Assembly: GCF_024763615.1 (NCBI RefSeq)
Contig: NC_077224.1
Location: forward strand, 34,358,712-34,422,711
DNA: 64,000 nt
DNA from: Phlebotomus papatasi
Taxonomy: Eukaryota; Arthropoda; Insecta; Diptera; Psychodidae
Direction: 5' to 3'
Shown here: in pieces, positions 23,963 through 35,939 of the stretch
How the letters are laid out: each line of letters starts with the position of its first letter
Position numbering within the stretch: the stretch's first letter is position 1
Made by a program: the position numbers and the translations under genes
Notes under the pieces: generated by a model
Told to the model about the DNA's origin: nothing
What the model saw: only the letters and a program-made list of their open reading frames with translations
The model's database searches: none

Positions 23963-24576
23963 TATATCTCGTTACCCGCAAATTTTCACCAATTGTAGGT
24001 CTCGGTCCTAGGAACAACAATCTCTCGGAGTATTATAATTCGAATCGACTTAGAATAGTATGGAATGGAGCCGTTGAAATTTAACTAAATCATCAGTTTT
24101 ACCATTTGATTCAATGCGAGGAATTTACTGTAATACGATTTATGAAAATCGGGCACGAACTTATAGAGTCATCGATACTTCATATGATCAATAATAGCCT
24201 GTAAAATCCTTACAGTTGTCTTGAAACTTTTTTTTCCAAAACTTAAGTATATTTGCCGCAATGGTTTGTAAGAAATGACATAAAATAATTTTTAATAAAA
24301 TAGTCTAGGGTCCCGAATAGACTCAGACTTACCCCTAGAATATTTAACACGTAAAATTTGATAGTAAAGGGTTAGGTGTATATAGACAGAGCTACTACTG
24401 TGTATAAGTGCATATAGGACTATGATCCTGCTAGTTCCCATGTATTCGTCTGAAACGTGAGTTCTCAGTAAACAACACTGAGAAAAAATGGGGGTGCGAT
24501 TAACTTTTTTTCCTCATAACTTTAACACTTTTTAGATTATATCAACATTTTTAATGTTAATTTTACACCTTTTCAA

Positions 24577-25076
24577 NNNNNNNNNNNNNNNNNNNNNNNN
24601 NNNNNNNNNNNNNNNNNNNNNNNNNNNNNNNNNNNNNNNNNNNNNNNNNNNNNNNNNNNNNNNNNNNNNNNNNNNNNNNNNNNNNNNNNNNNNNNNNNNN
24701 NNNNNNNNNNNNNNNNNNNNNNNNNNNNNNNNNNNNNNNNNNNNNNNNNNNNNNNNNNNNNNNNNNNNNNNNNNNNNNNNNNNNNNNNNNNNNNNNNNNN
24801 NNNNNNNNNNNNNNNNNNNNNNNNNNNNNNNNNNNNNNNNNNNNNNNNNNNNNNNNNNNNNNNNNNNNNNNNNNNNNNNNNNNNNNNNNNNNNNNNNNNN
24901 NNNNNNNNNNNNNNNNNNNNNNNNNNNNNNNNNNNNNNNNNNNNNNNNNNNNNNNNNNNNNNNNNNNNNNNNNNNNNNNNNNNNNNNNNNNNNNNNNNNN
25001 NNNNNNNNNNNNNNNNNNNNNNNNNNNNNNNNNNNNNNNNNNNNNNNNNNNNNNNNNNNNNNNNNNNNNNNNNNNN
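24577..25076. other. Assembly gap, exactly 500 N
   Basis: Five hundred N. The 21 bases just before the gap (24556-24576) and just after it (25077-25097) are identical and lie flush with its edges; both contain TTAATTTTACACCTTTTCAA. The two contig ends may simply overlap. Confidence 0.99.
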
Positions 25077-25435
25077 GTTAATTTTACACCTTTTCAAGGG
25101 TAGAATTAATACGAAAAAGGGTAACTTTAACCCCTAACACCTAAAAAGCATAATATTTACACCGATTTCGGATCAATTTCCGGAATGTTATTTTAACTTA
25201 GTGAACAGAATTGGCCATCTAGTTCGCAAGGATGAAGCTGACCCAACCTGGAGAGTCCTTTTAGGGAAACACTTTATGCTTCAAGGAAACGAGGCCGACT
25301 TAGTCTCCTATGGACCAATATGCCATAGGGATGTGGAATTTGAGAACAGTAGCGTGTAACAGGTTGTAACAAGTGGTAACGGTTGTTACGTCAGGCCAAG
25401 ATCAGCAATTGGTTGTAGCGTCGGTTAAGTAAGTA

Positions 25436-25650
25436 GAGGAAAGTAACCATGCTTCGTACGATCCCAAGCTTCGTAATAACTATTTTTTTTCTATGTTCCT
25501 GAATAAATGTGACTCAACAATATATTTTAAAAACTGGGCACTTTCCCCTGGTTTTTAAAATATGTGTGAGATGAATCACATTTATTGAGGAACATGAAAT
25601 ATTTAGTTATTACGAAGTTTGGGATCGTACGAAACATAGGCACTTTTCTC
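25436..25650. mobile_element. Hairpin MITE, near-complete palindrome
   Basis: Left arm GCTTCGTACGATCCCAAGC and right arm TTTGGGATCGTACGAAACAT, with further pairing through TTACGAAG and ATGTTCC, make almost the entire 215 bp foldable. TA flanks both ends. The loop holds GGGCACTTTCCCCTGG, resembling the ends of neighbouring MITEs. Confidence 0.7.
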
Positions 25651-25828
25651 TAAGTAAGTAAAGGACTAGGAAAAGGAAAATTATGCAAAGGACCTATAAT
25701 TGATGATCCTTAGCCCTCAATGTATGGCACTTTGGGATAAATGTTTAAGGCCAAATTTTACAGGCTAAATCTTCTCGAGGTCTGAGTATAGGCCCTACTA
25801 AAGGTTGTACAGATCAGTCAAAACACTA

Positions 25829-26024
25829 GGGGAATGTTGGCATGGTTCCAACGTAAATTTTCTTTTTGTTTGCAAAGAGCTAGTTCGTCATTTCTTAGCC
25901 ATAAGATAGATCATAATTAAGCTCATGAAACGAGATGAGAAATGGTAGGTCAGCTCTTTGCAAATGAAGAGAAAATTCGCATCGTTTGAAGGTTCACTCT
26001 GTGCGAACTATTCCTAAATTCCCC
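25829..26024. mobile_element. Hairpin MITE with GGGGAATGTTGGCATGG ends (copy 1)
   Basis: Ends are GGGGAATGTTGGCATGGTTC and ATTCCTAAATTCCCC between TA dinucleotides. The arms pair through AAATTTTCTC and GCAAAGAGCTAG. A better preserved copy is at 42801-43016 and a half copy at about 46070-46135. Confidence 0.75.
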
Positions 26025-27621
26025 TAAATTCGTTCATTGTTTAGTTCACTGTTTATCACAATTTCTTCCTTTTTCAAATATCATTTATTTTTTATTAAAC
26101 TTGATTTAAAAAAAAAACGAGATTTCGTCGCTGACGGTAGGGATAGCACTCACAATGTGCTTATATCTTAAATCCTTAAATACAAAATTAAATGAGCTTT
26201 TTTCTCATTTTAATGTCATAGCTGCTTCAACATACCCAAAAGGACTCTGTATGTTGTTAATTCATTGGTTCACGTTTTGATTAAATTTATACTCCTGTTG
26301 CGTGTTCTCCTCTGTGAATAACATTCTGACATAGATGTTATCTATGCAGGAAATACCTTTTCACACGGTACTTCTGAAACTTTCACATTTCATGGCTCAC
26401 ACTCTATTAATTCTGAATTTTCATCTGCAGCATGATTTATCACCAGTGCGACAGATGTTCATGATTTCACGCATATTATCGATAAATTACGCATCGAAGG
26501 ACAATAAATAAAACGTGACTTAGAATGAGATACAGAACCTTTCTTTTCCATATTTGAAAAAGAAAGAAGGAAATGAAGACATTATTCAACGCAGTGTAAT
26601 TTCGTGTCAATTCAATTTCACTATTGAGCTTGAAACATTGATATTAGTCCATGAGGACAAGGACAGTCATAAATCACAAACAGAAATAATTGAATTAATT
26701 AAGAGCCCTTATTCCAACGGCTATAACTTTAACACCTCTAAACTGATGCATTTTATAATATCTTAATTTGCACAATTTCGCCCTCGGAAAAGGCAATTAA
26801 GACCCTAATTAATTAATAAATAATTTAATGGCTATAGAACTTCCCTTAAGAAAACAAGCCACAATGTCAGGTATATAATTACATTTTAATCTCGTAAATT
26901 GAAGCTATATTTTAATATATATTATATATTTTTTTATAGAACCCGAAATAGTAATTGAAATATGTATATTTTTGTAACAGCTTAAGCTCCCAAGATTTTT
27001 TTTTCCAAAGTCATCACTGCGTTAGCATTTTTCCACCTTGGTGAATATCTAATCAGTCCACAACCCTTTACCAAACTTTGCCAATTAACTAACTTAAACA
27101 AACTTTAAGGATGTCCTAAATTTAATTAGACAATTTAAAGTTATTAAATAGGCAACAATTTCTACCAGCTAGCTTGAAGTAATTATAAAGTCTAATAGAA
27201 ACTCAATGGATAGCTTTTGTATATTAAATTCAATGGGTGTTTATGAATAAAGCTTACCAAAATCAACTTCTTTGACCTTTCTGAGCGTAAAATCAACTAC
27301 TTTTGAAAGGTTTCAAGAGGGTACATGGTTCAGGGATTTCACAGTATTTTGTGCGGTAGGACTATTATTCTATATATATCTCAATATAAATCGCTTTAAA
27401 AACACTTCTGTTTTATCATTTTGAACGCAAATGAACAATATTTTTGATGAAGCATTTTATGAAAGTTGACTTCATTCAAGAATTTATTATACAGTTATAT
27501 AAAATTTAAAGTCTCCAAAACTAATTTTGCGTGAAACTCTAAACCTTTTTAGAGGCGCATGAATTTGATAAGAATTATCTGCAAACATTAACTGGACATC
27601 AAACCATTTGGAAGGATGATA
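26025..27621. other. AT-rich stretch without recognised features
   Basis: About 1.6 kb. The longest open frame (26554-26766) matches nothing I know and has no promoter, splice or polyadenylation context. No inverted repeats stood out. Confidence 0.4.
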
Positions 27622-27828
27622 GGGGAAAGTATTCTCCCTTCGAATGTTCATGCCTTCGAATAATATGAATTTTCTCAAGAAACTTGCGCATTTTTATTAA
27701 TTATTAGTTAGGTTTTATCATCAATTTATTGATAATTTCGATGTAATTATGTGTAAGTTTCTTAGGAAAAATAAAAGAAATTCGCATTATTCGAAGACAT
27801 GAATGTTCGAAGGGAGAGTACTTTCCCC
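27622..27828. mobile_element. Hairpin MITE with GGGGAAAGTATTCTCCCTT ends
   Basis: Left GGGGAAAGTATTCTCCCTTC and right GAAGGGAGAGTACTTTCCCC pair closely, then continue through CGAATGTTCATG and CATGAATGTTCG. TA flanks the element. The minus-strand open frame across its left edge (27487-27678) is incidental. Confidence 0.75.
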
Positions 27829-28784
27829 TAGTTAGTTTTCCAAAACAATATTTGGATGAATTTGAAATCGATCAATAAATGAAAAGATAGGGAGGAAATG
27901 GAAACGTGAAAATAGCCTCAAGGAATGTTTATCTTCTAAGCCACTTAAGGCGCCTTAAATTTTCCCACAGTGAAAAAAAAAGAAAAAAAAGAAGCTTAGG
28001 GAGCAGTGGTATTAAATTATAAAATTATTAGAAGACTTTTTTTTTAAATTTCTTATTGTTTCTTGAGGAGGAATGTGTAATATAAACAGGGACCCATCAA
28101 GGCTAATAAAAAGTGGAGCTATTTTTCAATTTTCCTTGTAAAAATTTTGCAGAAGTTGCATCATGACTTAAACAAATTTGCTCGTAGTTCTTATGTCATT
28201 TCGGCGAATATTATGAAACATGTATTTTTAGATAGCTTTTGACGCACAAATTCGAAATATTGTATATCAGACTGATAAGTCAATTCTCTTTAGAAAAAGT
28301 TGCCAACAGGTTTTAGTGCCTCTTTGCAAAAACCTATGGGAAAATGCATGCAGAGAGGCCCTTGAATATAAACTTATTTGGTTTGAGGGCATTTATTCAT
28401 CTGTCACAATACGGGTAATCATTCGTAAGTCCATAAGTTTGAAAACAGTATCTTCTTTTTCGTATTGGAACTTTGAGTAATTGGTTTTTCTATTTATTGA
28501 TAAAGAAGTGGACTTGGCCTGCAAAAATAAGTTTAAATTTACCTAAAGCACAAATATTTTTCACATTAAAAAATTAAAGAGAAAATCGCATTAATTTTTC
28601 GCATTAATGCTAGAAATCAATTTATATTAAATTTTGCGGGCCGAGTCTACCTTTTTATCAACAAATTGATCAAATTTTGAATATAAAATGATTCGTACAC
28701 ACAAATTACACATTTGGACTCTCACCAGCGACAATTAATGTGAATCATATTAAAATTTTAATGTGCAAGTGTGATAACACAGTA

Positions 28785-30166
28785 AAGGAGAATGGTCAAA
28801 ACTATATGGGCGCTGGTCCCGGAATCGCCACAAACGAGAGTAGGCGCATTTAGGTACTGGTATAAGATTGAAAAATTGCCGGGACCCACGATGATAAACG
28901 CTGGAAGTCCTTGTAAAAAGGCCTTTATCCTTCCGAAAAATCGATGTTTTGAGAACGAATTACGCAAAAACTACTAAACTGATCGTGATGAAATTCGGTA
29001 TAGGGTCAGTGTATGACTTAAAATTTTTATTTATTCACACCACCCCCTTCCTCCATCCTCCGTTCTGGTATCTGGTATCCCTCATGTAAAATAAGAGCAC
29101 ATTGCCCTATATCTCCTTTATGAGAAAAGGTAGAAAGCTGAAATTAGGCACGAGAATAAAGCTTAAGGAAGACTATTAAACCATGCATATTAACCTCCCC
29201 CTCTGCCCCCCTTTCTGGTAGCCCTCATACAAAATGAGAGCATTTCACTTTATAACTCCTTTCTGAGAAAAGATAGAAAGTTGAAATACAGCATGAGAAC
29301 AATGCTTAAAGAAAACTTTTTAACCATACAGACCAAACCCTCCGTCCATCACCCCTTCTAGTAGCCCCCATACAAAATAAGATTATTTTACCTTATAAGT
29401 CGTTTCTAAGAGGAGACAGAAAGCTGTAATTCGACTATATGCGTCTATAAAATATAAATGCATATAAAATCTAGAAAATTATTGTTGACGTTATTAGTTA
29501 TTCATTTTTTTCATTCTTTTACAAACCAACTACTTCTTCTCAGAAAGGAGGTCAAAATTCTCTCATTTTGTATACGGTTACCAGAAGGGGTGAAGGAGGA
29601 GCGGGTTAACATGCATGGTCGAAAAGTCTTCCATAAGTTTTGTTCCCTTGTTGAATTTCAGCTTTCTACCTCTTCTTAGAAAGGAGTTATACGGTAAAGT
29701 GCCCCCATTTTGTATGAGGGCTATCAGAATGGGAGGTGGAAGGAGGGGGTGGTATGAATAAATAAAAAGCTTAAGTCATACACTAACCCTATACCGAATT
29801 TCATGAAGATCACTTTAGCAGTTCTTGTATAATTCGTAGTCAAAACAATGATTTTTCGGAAGGATAAAGGACATTTTTTTTACAAGGACTCCCAGCGTTT
29901 ACCGTTCTGGGTCCCGGCATTTTTCTCAACCTTAGATCAATATCCTCAAAATGCGTTTACTCTAATCTTTGTATGAAGATGAACGAGCGCCCATATACTT
30001 TTGATCATTCTTCATCATTCTAAAAAATAGTTTTTAGCTCTAGAACTGTTCCTCCGTGGTTCAGAAGATTGGTCCCAGAACAAAAGTCATTACCTATACT
30101 AATCTATATCCAATGACATAGGTCCCGTTCGTGGCGATTCCGGGACCGGATTTGACCATTCTCCTT
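28785..30166. repeat. Long foldback element with internal tandem units
   Basis: Left end AAGGAGAATGGTCAAA and right end TTTGACCATTCTCCTT are perfect inverted repeats. Pairing continues inward through CCCGGAATCGCCACAAACG, CATCGTGATGAAATTCGGTA-like sequence and GTATGACTTAA on one side and their complements on the other. Inside the arms, units of about 150-160 bp (TGGTAGCCCTCATACAAAAT, then GAGAAAAG.TAGAAAGCTG) occur three times in the left arm and again inverted in the right arm. Total 1,382 bp. Open frames inside (28758-28977, 29458-29679) belong to the repeat. Confidence 0.8.
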
Positions 30167-30245
30167 TCTGCTGTTCTTATTCCATTCTGACTTTTTTTTA
30201 GCAATGCACATATATTTATTAATTGTTGAAAGTAATGTCTATTTA

Positions 30246-30462
30246 AGGTAAAGTGTCCTAAAGAAGACCGGTTCCTCGACTCGATCGGTGGTCAATTTTT
30301 CAATATTTTATGGTGAATTTCTATGAAATTGCTGCAGATTCATATTATTTATGACCTATTGATGTTGGATCATACGCTAAATATTATAGCAAATATAAAA
30401 AAAGGATTGAATAAATATAGCGGTCGAGTTGAGGAACCGGTCGACTTTAGAGCACTTTACCT
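30246..30462. mobile_element. TA-flanked hairpin MITE (AGGTAAAGTGTCCTAAAG)
   Basis: Left AGGTAAAGTGTCCTAAAG and right TTTAGAGCACTTTACCT, followed inward by GACCGGTTCCTC and GAGGAACCGGTC, form strong inverted repeats bounded by TA. 217 bp, no coding capacity. Confidence 0.75.
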
Positions 30463-30921
30463 TACATACAGTTTTACCCGGATTCAGACAATAACACTGG
30501 CTTTAGACCTAAGCCTTAGCTATATGGATTACCTGCTCTTATTTTCATAAAATCAAGATTTTTTTTAATTTAACGTATTGGATTATAAAGGACAAATGAT
30601 ATTATAAAATTTTGAAAATCAATAAATTTTTTTTGCTATTTAGGATTTTGATACCCTTAGGACTAGGATAATCCCTGTAATTTGAATACAGCTTACCTTT
30701 TGTAGATCGGCTTCCTTCACTTGTTTTTGGTCTTTCTGTCCGCCGTGTTACAATCTCCAGTTTTGAAGTATTTAAGAAGGGTAACTCTGTATTGTGTGTG
30801 CTTGCCATAGGCTTTCTTAAGCAAATGATATCCTTCTTCCTAGGTTGTTAATTAAATATAAATTTAAGACCTTTGAGAATCTCACCTTCGTCTTCAAAAT
30901 TTAGGGTCATATGTCGTCCTG

Positions 30922-31118
30922 GAGGGGAATTCTCTAAGAAAATGATAATGTCATATGACAAATTTTTGTGGTTAAATTTTAGAGTAGGACAACATTAACT
31001 GTTCTATGAGGCATTTTGTAATTGATACGGATTGGATTTTCGATAAATTCTTCTGAATTTACTACATAAAAAAAAAATTTGGACATAGTCATGTCATACT
31101 GTTACAGAATTCCTCTAC
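30922..31118. mobile_element. MITE downstream of OR-A (left member of a flanking pair)
   Basis: Ends GGAGGGGAATTCTCTAAG and TTACAGAATTCCTCTAC with inner ATGTCATATGACAAATTTT. A related copy at 33084-33315 lies on the other side of OR-A. A frame starting at 31079 crosses its edge and is not a gene. Confidence 0.6.
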
Positions 31119-31516
31119 TGGTCATGGAGTACCCAATTATCCAGTCTCCATATCCCAGGAACCCGGAGCTTGATGCTCCTCATTTCACGGTCAAATCAAG
31201 ACTGACTCTCTGTCACCACGAACATCCTGGTGCGGTACTGTTCTATAGAGTAGAGAGGAGAAGCGACTCACGACTTTCAAATGACGATCGTCGTAATCTT
31301 GATAGGGGAATTAACTTTTACACATATAATTATCTCACAATGGGGCTCTATATAATAACATAATTAATATAAACCGATGTATGAATTAATAAGTATTGAA
31401 ACAGTAAAATATTTATTAAAGTGCATTACATCTCATAACATGCAATAATTATCGTTAAGCGATAATTATAATATCTACTAAAGTAAATTTGATAAATTTT
31501 TTCCTGTATATCTTAA

Positions 31517-32804
31517 CTAGTCTAAGAAAGTAAAAAGTATAGTTCCATAAGTAATTGCTGCTTTCATAATCTGCAAATTCGAAAAAATATCGTTTTTAGA
31601 AATTATTAGTTTATACAGAAAAAACAGCAAAACCTGAACTGCAGTGTTGAGTGAAATGGTGGTAATTCCAGCGGCGTTTAATCCTTTTGGCTTTTGAGCC
31701 ATACGTAAGATCTTAAGAAAAGACAATTGATCTTCAATTGATAAACTGTACCATGATGTTTGACATAGTGCATAATCTACTTCTTCTGTTCTATTCAGAA
31801 GAATCTGGCTCAAGTAAGAATAAATGAAGAGTAATGCCGTACAATCAACAAAAATAATAAATGTCCCAATTGAAATAGATACAACTCTTGCAAGGAAAAA
31901 ACTAAAGCATATGCAAATGAAACTCGTTAACAATAATTGGAGACTTAGGTACCAGTAAATCGATCTTAAATCATTTAGAATCAAATGAACTTTCATGTGA
32001 CTGTTGTAGACATCTTTCAACATTTCTTTTCCGTTTTCTCTTGCGACTGATTCATCTCTCATTGTTAATATATATGCAATAATTGACTTCAGTTCTGCAT
32101 CCAAACAACCCACTATAAGTACCAAAATTAAATCTGCTACAATAAATATACCTGATGCAATGATTAAAGAAATAAATTGAAAAATAAAATTAATAGGACG
32201 ATAGAATAAGCTAGTTTCAGACAGCAATGGAATTGTAAACATTAGCCCTGATGTAAAATCTGTTACATATGCATTAAAGAAGAAAAGAACTAGGTCTGAA
32301 ACCACCATAAGCTTGAAGCAATGACTAAAAAGTAAAGATTGATAAATATTTATTCTTACATTTTTTTTTAAATTCATTTACTTACCTACCGAAGAAAACA
32401 TAGTACTTTAAAGTTTTTTCGTATACACTGTTTCTTATATTTGAAAATAAGCATTGAGATTGTATTGAATTTTGAACATCTTCAATAAAAATTTGTATTC
32501 TTTTCATTTTCTCGTAGTGCAAGAGAAAAGAAAAGTATTTCCAAATTGATTGATAGAAGGCTCCAAAAAAGATCACTAAATTTGCAAAAATTGTAAAATT
32601 CTCACCAATTTTGAATTGTAAAAGTTCTACGCCCATAAAAAACCAACTCAATAATAGAAATAAAGGATAAATACACAATATTATGGTACTTTTGATTGGA
32701 TTTGCAGATTTACGTAAAAACTCCAAAAACATCCAGTTGTAACAGAGATCAAGGTATTTCTTTCCTCGATGGAGGTTGCCTTCAAGTACTTTTCTATCTG
32801 CCAT
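31517..32804 (-). CDS. Odorant receptor (7tm_6 family), OR-A
   Basis: Exons on the minus strand are 32804-32386 (419 nt), 32324-31634 (691 nt) and 31570-31517 (54 nt), giving 387 aa. Splice sites are GGTAG|GTAAGT, TTTTTAG|TCAT, CAG|GTTTTG and TTTGCAG|ATT; introns are 61 and 63 bp (phases 2 and 0). Insect odorant receptors are seven-helix ligand-gated channel subunits that pair with Orco in the dendrites of olfactory neurons. Length (usual 370-420) and hydrophobic segments near residues 38-60, 70-95, 183-208, 255-275 and 283-306 fit. The C-terminal half has the family signature: LLNRTEEV, WYSLSIEDQLSFLKILRMAQ, then a short last exon ending AAITYGTILFTFLD. The start is fixed by alignment with the two paralogues, whose first exons have the same length. 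Intron 2 is stop-free and in frame. A tryptophan conserved in the paralogues (YALWQTSW) is cysteine here. The ligand is unknown. Confidence 0.93.
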
Positions 32805-32850
32805 CCTTTGTAGTGTGAAAAATATTAACTGCCAATCAAAACGAAATTCA

Positions 32851-32869
32851 GCTTTATTATAACTATTGG
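32851..32869 (-). promoter_or_regulatory. Conserved upstream box of OR-A
   Basis: On the minus strand CCAATAGTTATAATAAAGC lies 46 bp upstream of the ATG. The same box occurs upstream of OR-B (CCAATAGTATAATAAAGC) and OR-C (CCAGTAGTATAATAACGC) at 50 and 46 bp. TATAATAA inside could serve as a TATA-like core. Conservation may also reflect recent duplication. Confidence 0.5.
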
Positions 32870-33083
32870 TCGTGGTATGGATAATTGTTTGAAAATTAGT
32901 AACTTAAATATTTCATAAAATATTATCGTGAAGAAAATTGCTGTGAAATAATGGATGGGACTGAGAAAAATTGTTCCACCCGATTATTCTCTCATTTCTA
33001 ATGACTGAAGACTAATTTGTGCTTTAAGATCTTTGGGTTAGAACGATCAAAAACTCCCATCAAGGTTTACAAGCCATAAGACC

Positions 33084-33315
33084 AGTAGAGGAATTCTGTA
33101 ATGATATGACAATGTCATATGACAAATTTTCGAGATAAATTCGGGGACATGACAACATTAAAGGCCGCAGTGAGCATCGAATGGCCATTACAAGAAACTC
33201 TATGAAACTCTTTGTAACTGATATGAACCTGCTTTCAATTAAGTTTTTCGAATTTTCTACTTAAAAAAATTTAATTTTGTCATGACATTGTCACACAGTT
33301 ATAGAATTCTCCTAC
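33084..33315. mobile_element. MITE upstream of OR-A (right member of the flanking pair)
   Basis: Ends AGTAGAGGAATTCTGTAA and TATAGAATTCTCCTAC; inner ATGTCATATGACAAATTTT is shared with 30922-31118. It lies within 300 bp of the OR-A start codon. Confidence 0.6.
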
Positions 33316-33523
33316 AGATAAGCTTATGGTAGCTGAAATTCTTTATAGGCGACCTCGAATTGCTTGACAGGCTTGCTAATTTGAACAATTGCAGATTCTA
33401 TTATGAGTTGAATTTTAGAGGTAAAGAATAGCGTCGAGTCAATTTTATTCATTTCTGCAGTTTAAGACAGAATATTTGAAGCCATTCTTTATCCACAAAA
33501 GTCAATTAGCAATCAAATTAATA

Positions 33524-34443
33524 GGGTGGAATCACCAGTTCTCGCCAGTGCCCCACTTCTCGCCACTTACATTGAAATCGCTATTTTTCGCAATTTATGA
33601 AATAAATGAGTCGCAATTTTTCTGTATTGTTTCTGCTTCTACGCATAGAATCGAAAAATAATAATTATTCGTTTTGGATTCACGATTTTGATCACTTTTT
33701 AGAGCAATATTTTAAGCAAGTGCATCGAATCCAACATCTCTTACCAAATGTACTAAGTGTCGTCAAATTTTCCTCAGGCCAAAAATACCTATTTGGGTAA
33801 ATAATTTGTCTATTGAATATTTAATTGCACTTGTGGAATACATAAAATTTGTATTTAGTCAATTAATATTTCATTTTATATTATTTTTGTATAAAAATGA
33901 GGCATGGCGAGAAGTGGTAATATTCTGGAATTGATTTTACCACCTGTCGCCATATCTTTTCAATAGGCGACGCTAACTTCACTTCTTACATTCTCAGTTG
34001 TCAAATCTGCATTGTTTACTTTCTGCAAAAGCCCCATAATTTGATTTCTCAAATAAAAGTGAAGAAAAATTATTTAAAGAGAGTAATAATAAAGTGATCA
34101 GAAGGAAAGAGAAATGGTGAAAGTATTCTTTTCATAGCATTGCCTAAAATAACCGATTGTGGTTCTTTTCAAGTGGGTGGCGAGAAGTGGTTACAAATTT
34201 TACAAAACTGGCGAAAAATGGTAAAAAGTGGCGACGAAATGGTTATTTTTGCATTATTAATAAAAATCAGTTTTTTAAGTAGTCCAGCGTTATGTTATAG
34301 GATTATTGTTTTCACGTATCTAGAGCCAATACATCTAAGTAACTTTGTGTCAAATTTGACTTATCTTGTAACAAGGATTCAAAAGTTATGATTAAATGAA
34401 TTTAATTTTTTCCTAAACATGGCGATAGCCGGTTATTCCACCC
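33524..34443. mobile_element. TA-flanked element with GGGTGGAATCACC ends
   Basis: Left GGGTGGAATCACCAGTTCTC and right CGGTTATTCCACCC are inverted repeats with TA on both sides. CGAGAAGTGG and its complement recur inside several times. 920 bp; the open frame at 34140-34391 is part of the element and unrecognised. Confidence 0.7.
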
Positions 34444-35007
34444 TACGTATTCCAAACCTGAGTTGCACGAATTTCCTCATCTATAGTAGTTTGAGTACAG
34501 AAAGCTAACAAAAAGAAAGGCAAAAAACAAACGAGCAGTAAAAATTCAAAATGGGTAGTAAAAAGTTAAAAATGAGTTCTAAAATATCTATCTAAATGGT
34601 CAGTAAAAAACTTAAATCTTTACAAAAATAGTTTTAATTTATATATTTAACATTTAAAATTATTGCAGGTAGAATGAAAAGCCCTTTATTTTCTCGTTTC
34701 CAAAATTTGGACGAAAATATCACTGTTTAATTTTTTTTTGTTATACTGCTCAATTTTAACTTTTTACTGCTCATTTATACAATGCCAAAAAGAAAGGAAT
34801 CAGTTAATAAACACCACGGACAGACTTCGGTTAATTTTGGTATGGTGAGGGTCAGGAGAGTATTGTGATGTGTTCTGTGTTCGATCATTGAAAGAAATTC
34901 TATCTCAGATAGAGGAGACCGGGGATGTTTGTGACACTTTTTCGTGTTATGACTTTGAAGTTCAAAAAAAATCTATTTTAGAATTCTATATAATATAGAA
35001 ATATTCT

Positions 35008-35650
35008 CCGTGAAAGAGATGGCAAAGCGTCCCAGCTTTACGGAATGCTCGAACTCACGAGATAGAGCTCACCGTGAATTAGCTTTTTGCATAATCTTTT
35101 GGAATCACTGATCTACTAGAGATCAAACTGATTCATAAATCACAAAAGCATTTGAAAATCAAAAAATCGGTACTTAATCGATTCATTACCGATGAAGACC
35201 GGTGCAGCCGGGTTCTAATTTGCAATACTTTTCTAAAAAATCCAAATTTAACCAATAAGAAAAATAAGCCTTCCAAAGTGGTTGAACTTTGGCCTTCAAT
35301 AATTCAAAATGGCGAATTTTCCGGTCATAGGTATGTTTGGGCGAAATGTTCGCCAGGACCAGCTCTAAAACATATCCAAAAATCATTGAAAAATCTTGGG
35401 CCAATTTTTTGCAAAATTGGAAAAACCTCATTTTTGACCTATTTTTGAGGGATAGGGAACGTACGAAAAGGGAGGGGGGAAAAGCAAAGAGGTTAGGTAC
35501 GAGATAATGTCATTTGAGGAGGGGTCATCGAAGACCGGAAGTCGATATCTCTTACCGTTTAAGCTCCAGAACAGTGAGAAGTTGAAAAAAAGTCGATTAA
35601 CTATATAACTGGTCTCTCTTTGAGTTCGAACACTAAAAAACAAGGTTCAC
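35008..35650. repeat. Dispersed repeat with AGCGTCCCAGCTTTACGG start
   Basis: Begins near ATGGCAAAGCGTCCCAGCTT, contains GAAGACCGGAAGTCGATATC and TTACCGTTTAAGCTCCAGAA, and ends TCTTTGAGTTCGAACAC. Related copies or fragments lie at 15562-16300, 18590-18920, 20890-20965, 47965-48030, 53672-54385 and 59690-60000. Open frames inside on both strands are incidental. Confidence 0.6.
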
Positions 35651-35939
35651 TGAAGATAATAAATCATTAAGACATACCGTTATCCAGGAAATTTGAAAAG
35701 AAATGTCTTCAAGGAAGATTTTAATATAACATAATATATCACTCTTTTCATATTCTAATAACTCAAGTGTTCTTTAGGAATCCTTAAATATCCTCAAAAT
35801 CATAAAAAGGATTGAGTGTGACGACACCCTCATAAAAATGTTCCGCTTGAGAAAAACGTTATAATCACTGAAGATCATAAGTCAAAAACCGGATTATTAT
35901 CCATAATTTTTTAACTTAAAGTTATAGACTTAAGTATTT

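Noticed and set aside
24554..25097. Long open frames on both strands
   Set aside because: They consist of the N gap.
31517..32377. Single 286-codon exon for the OR-A C-terminal half
   Set aside because: It reads through a 63-bp intron and part of intron 1; the paralogues show the true boundaries.
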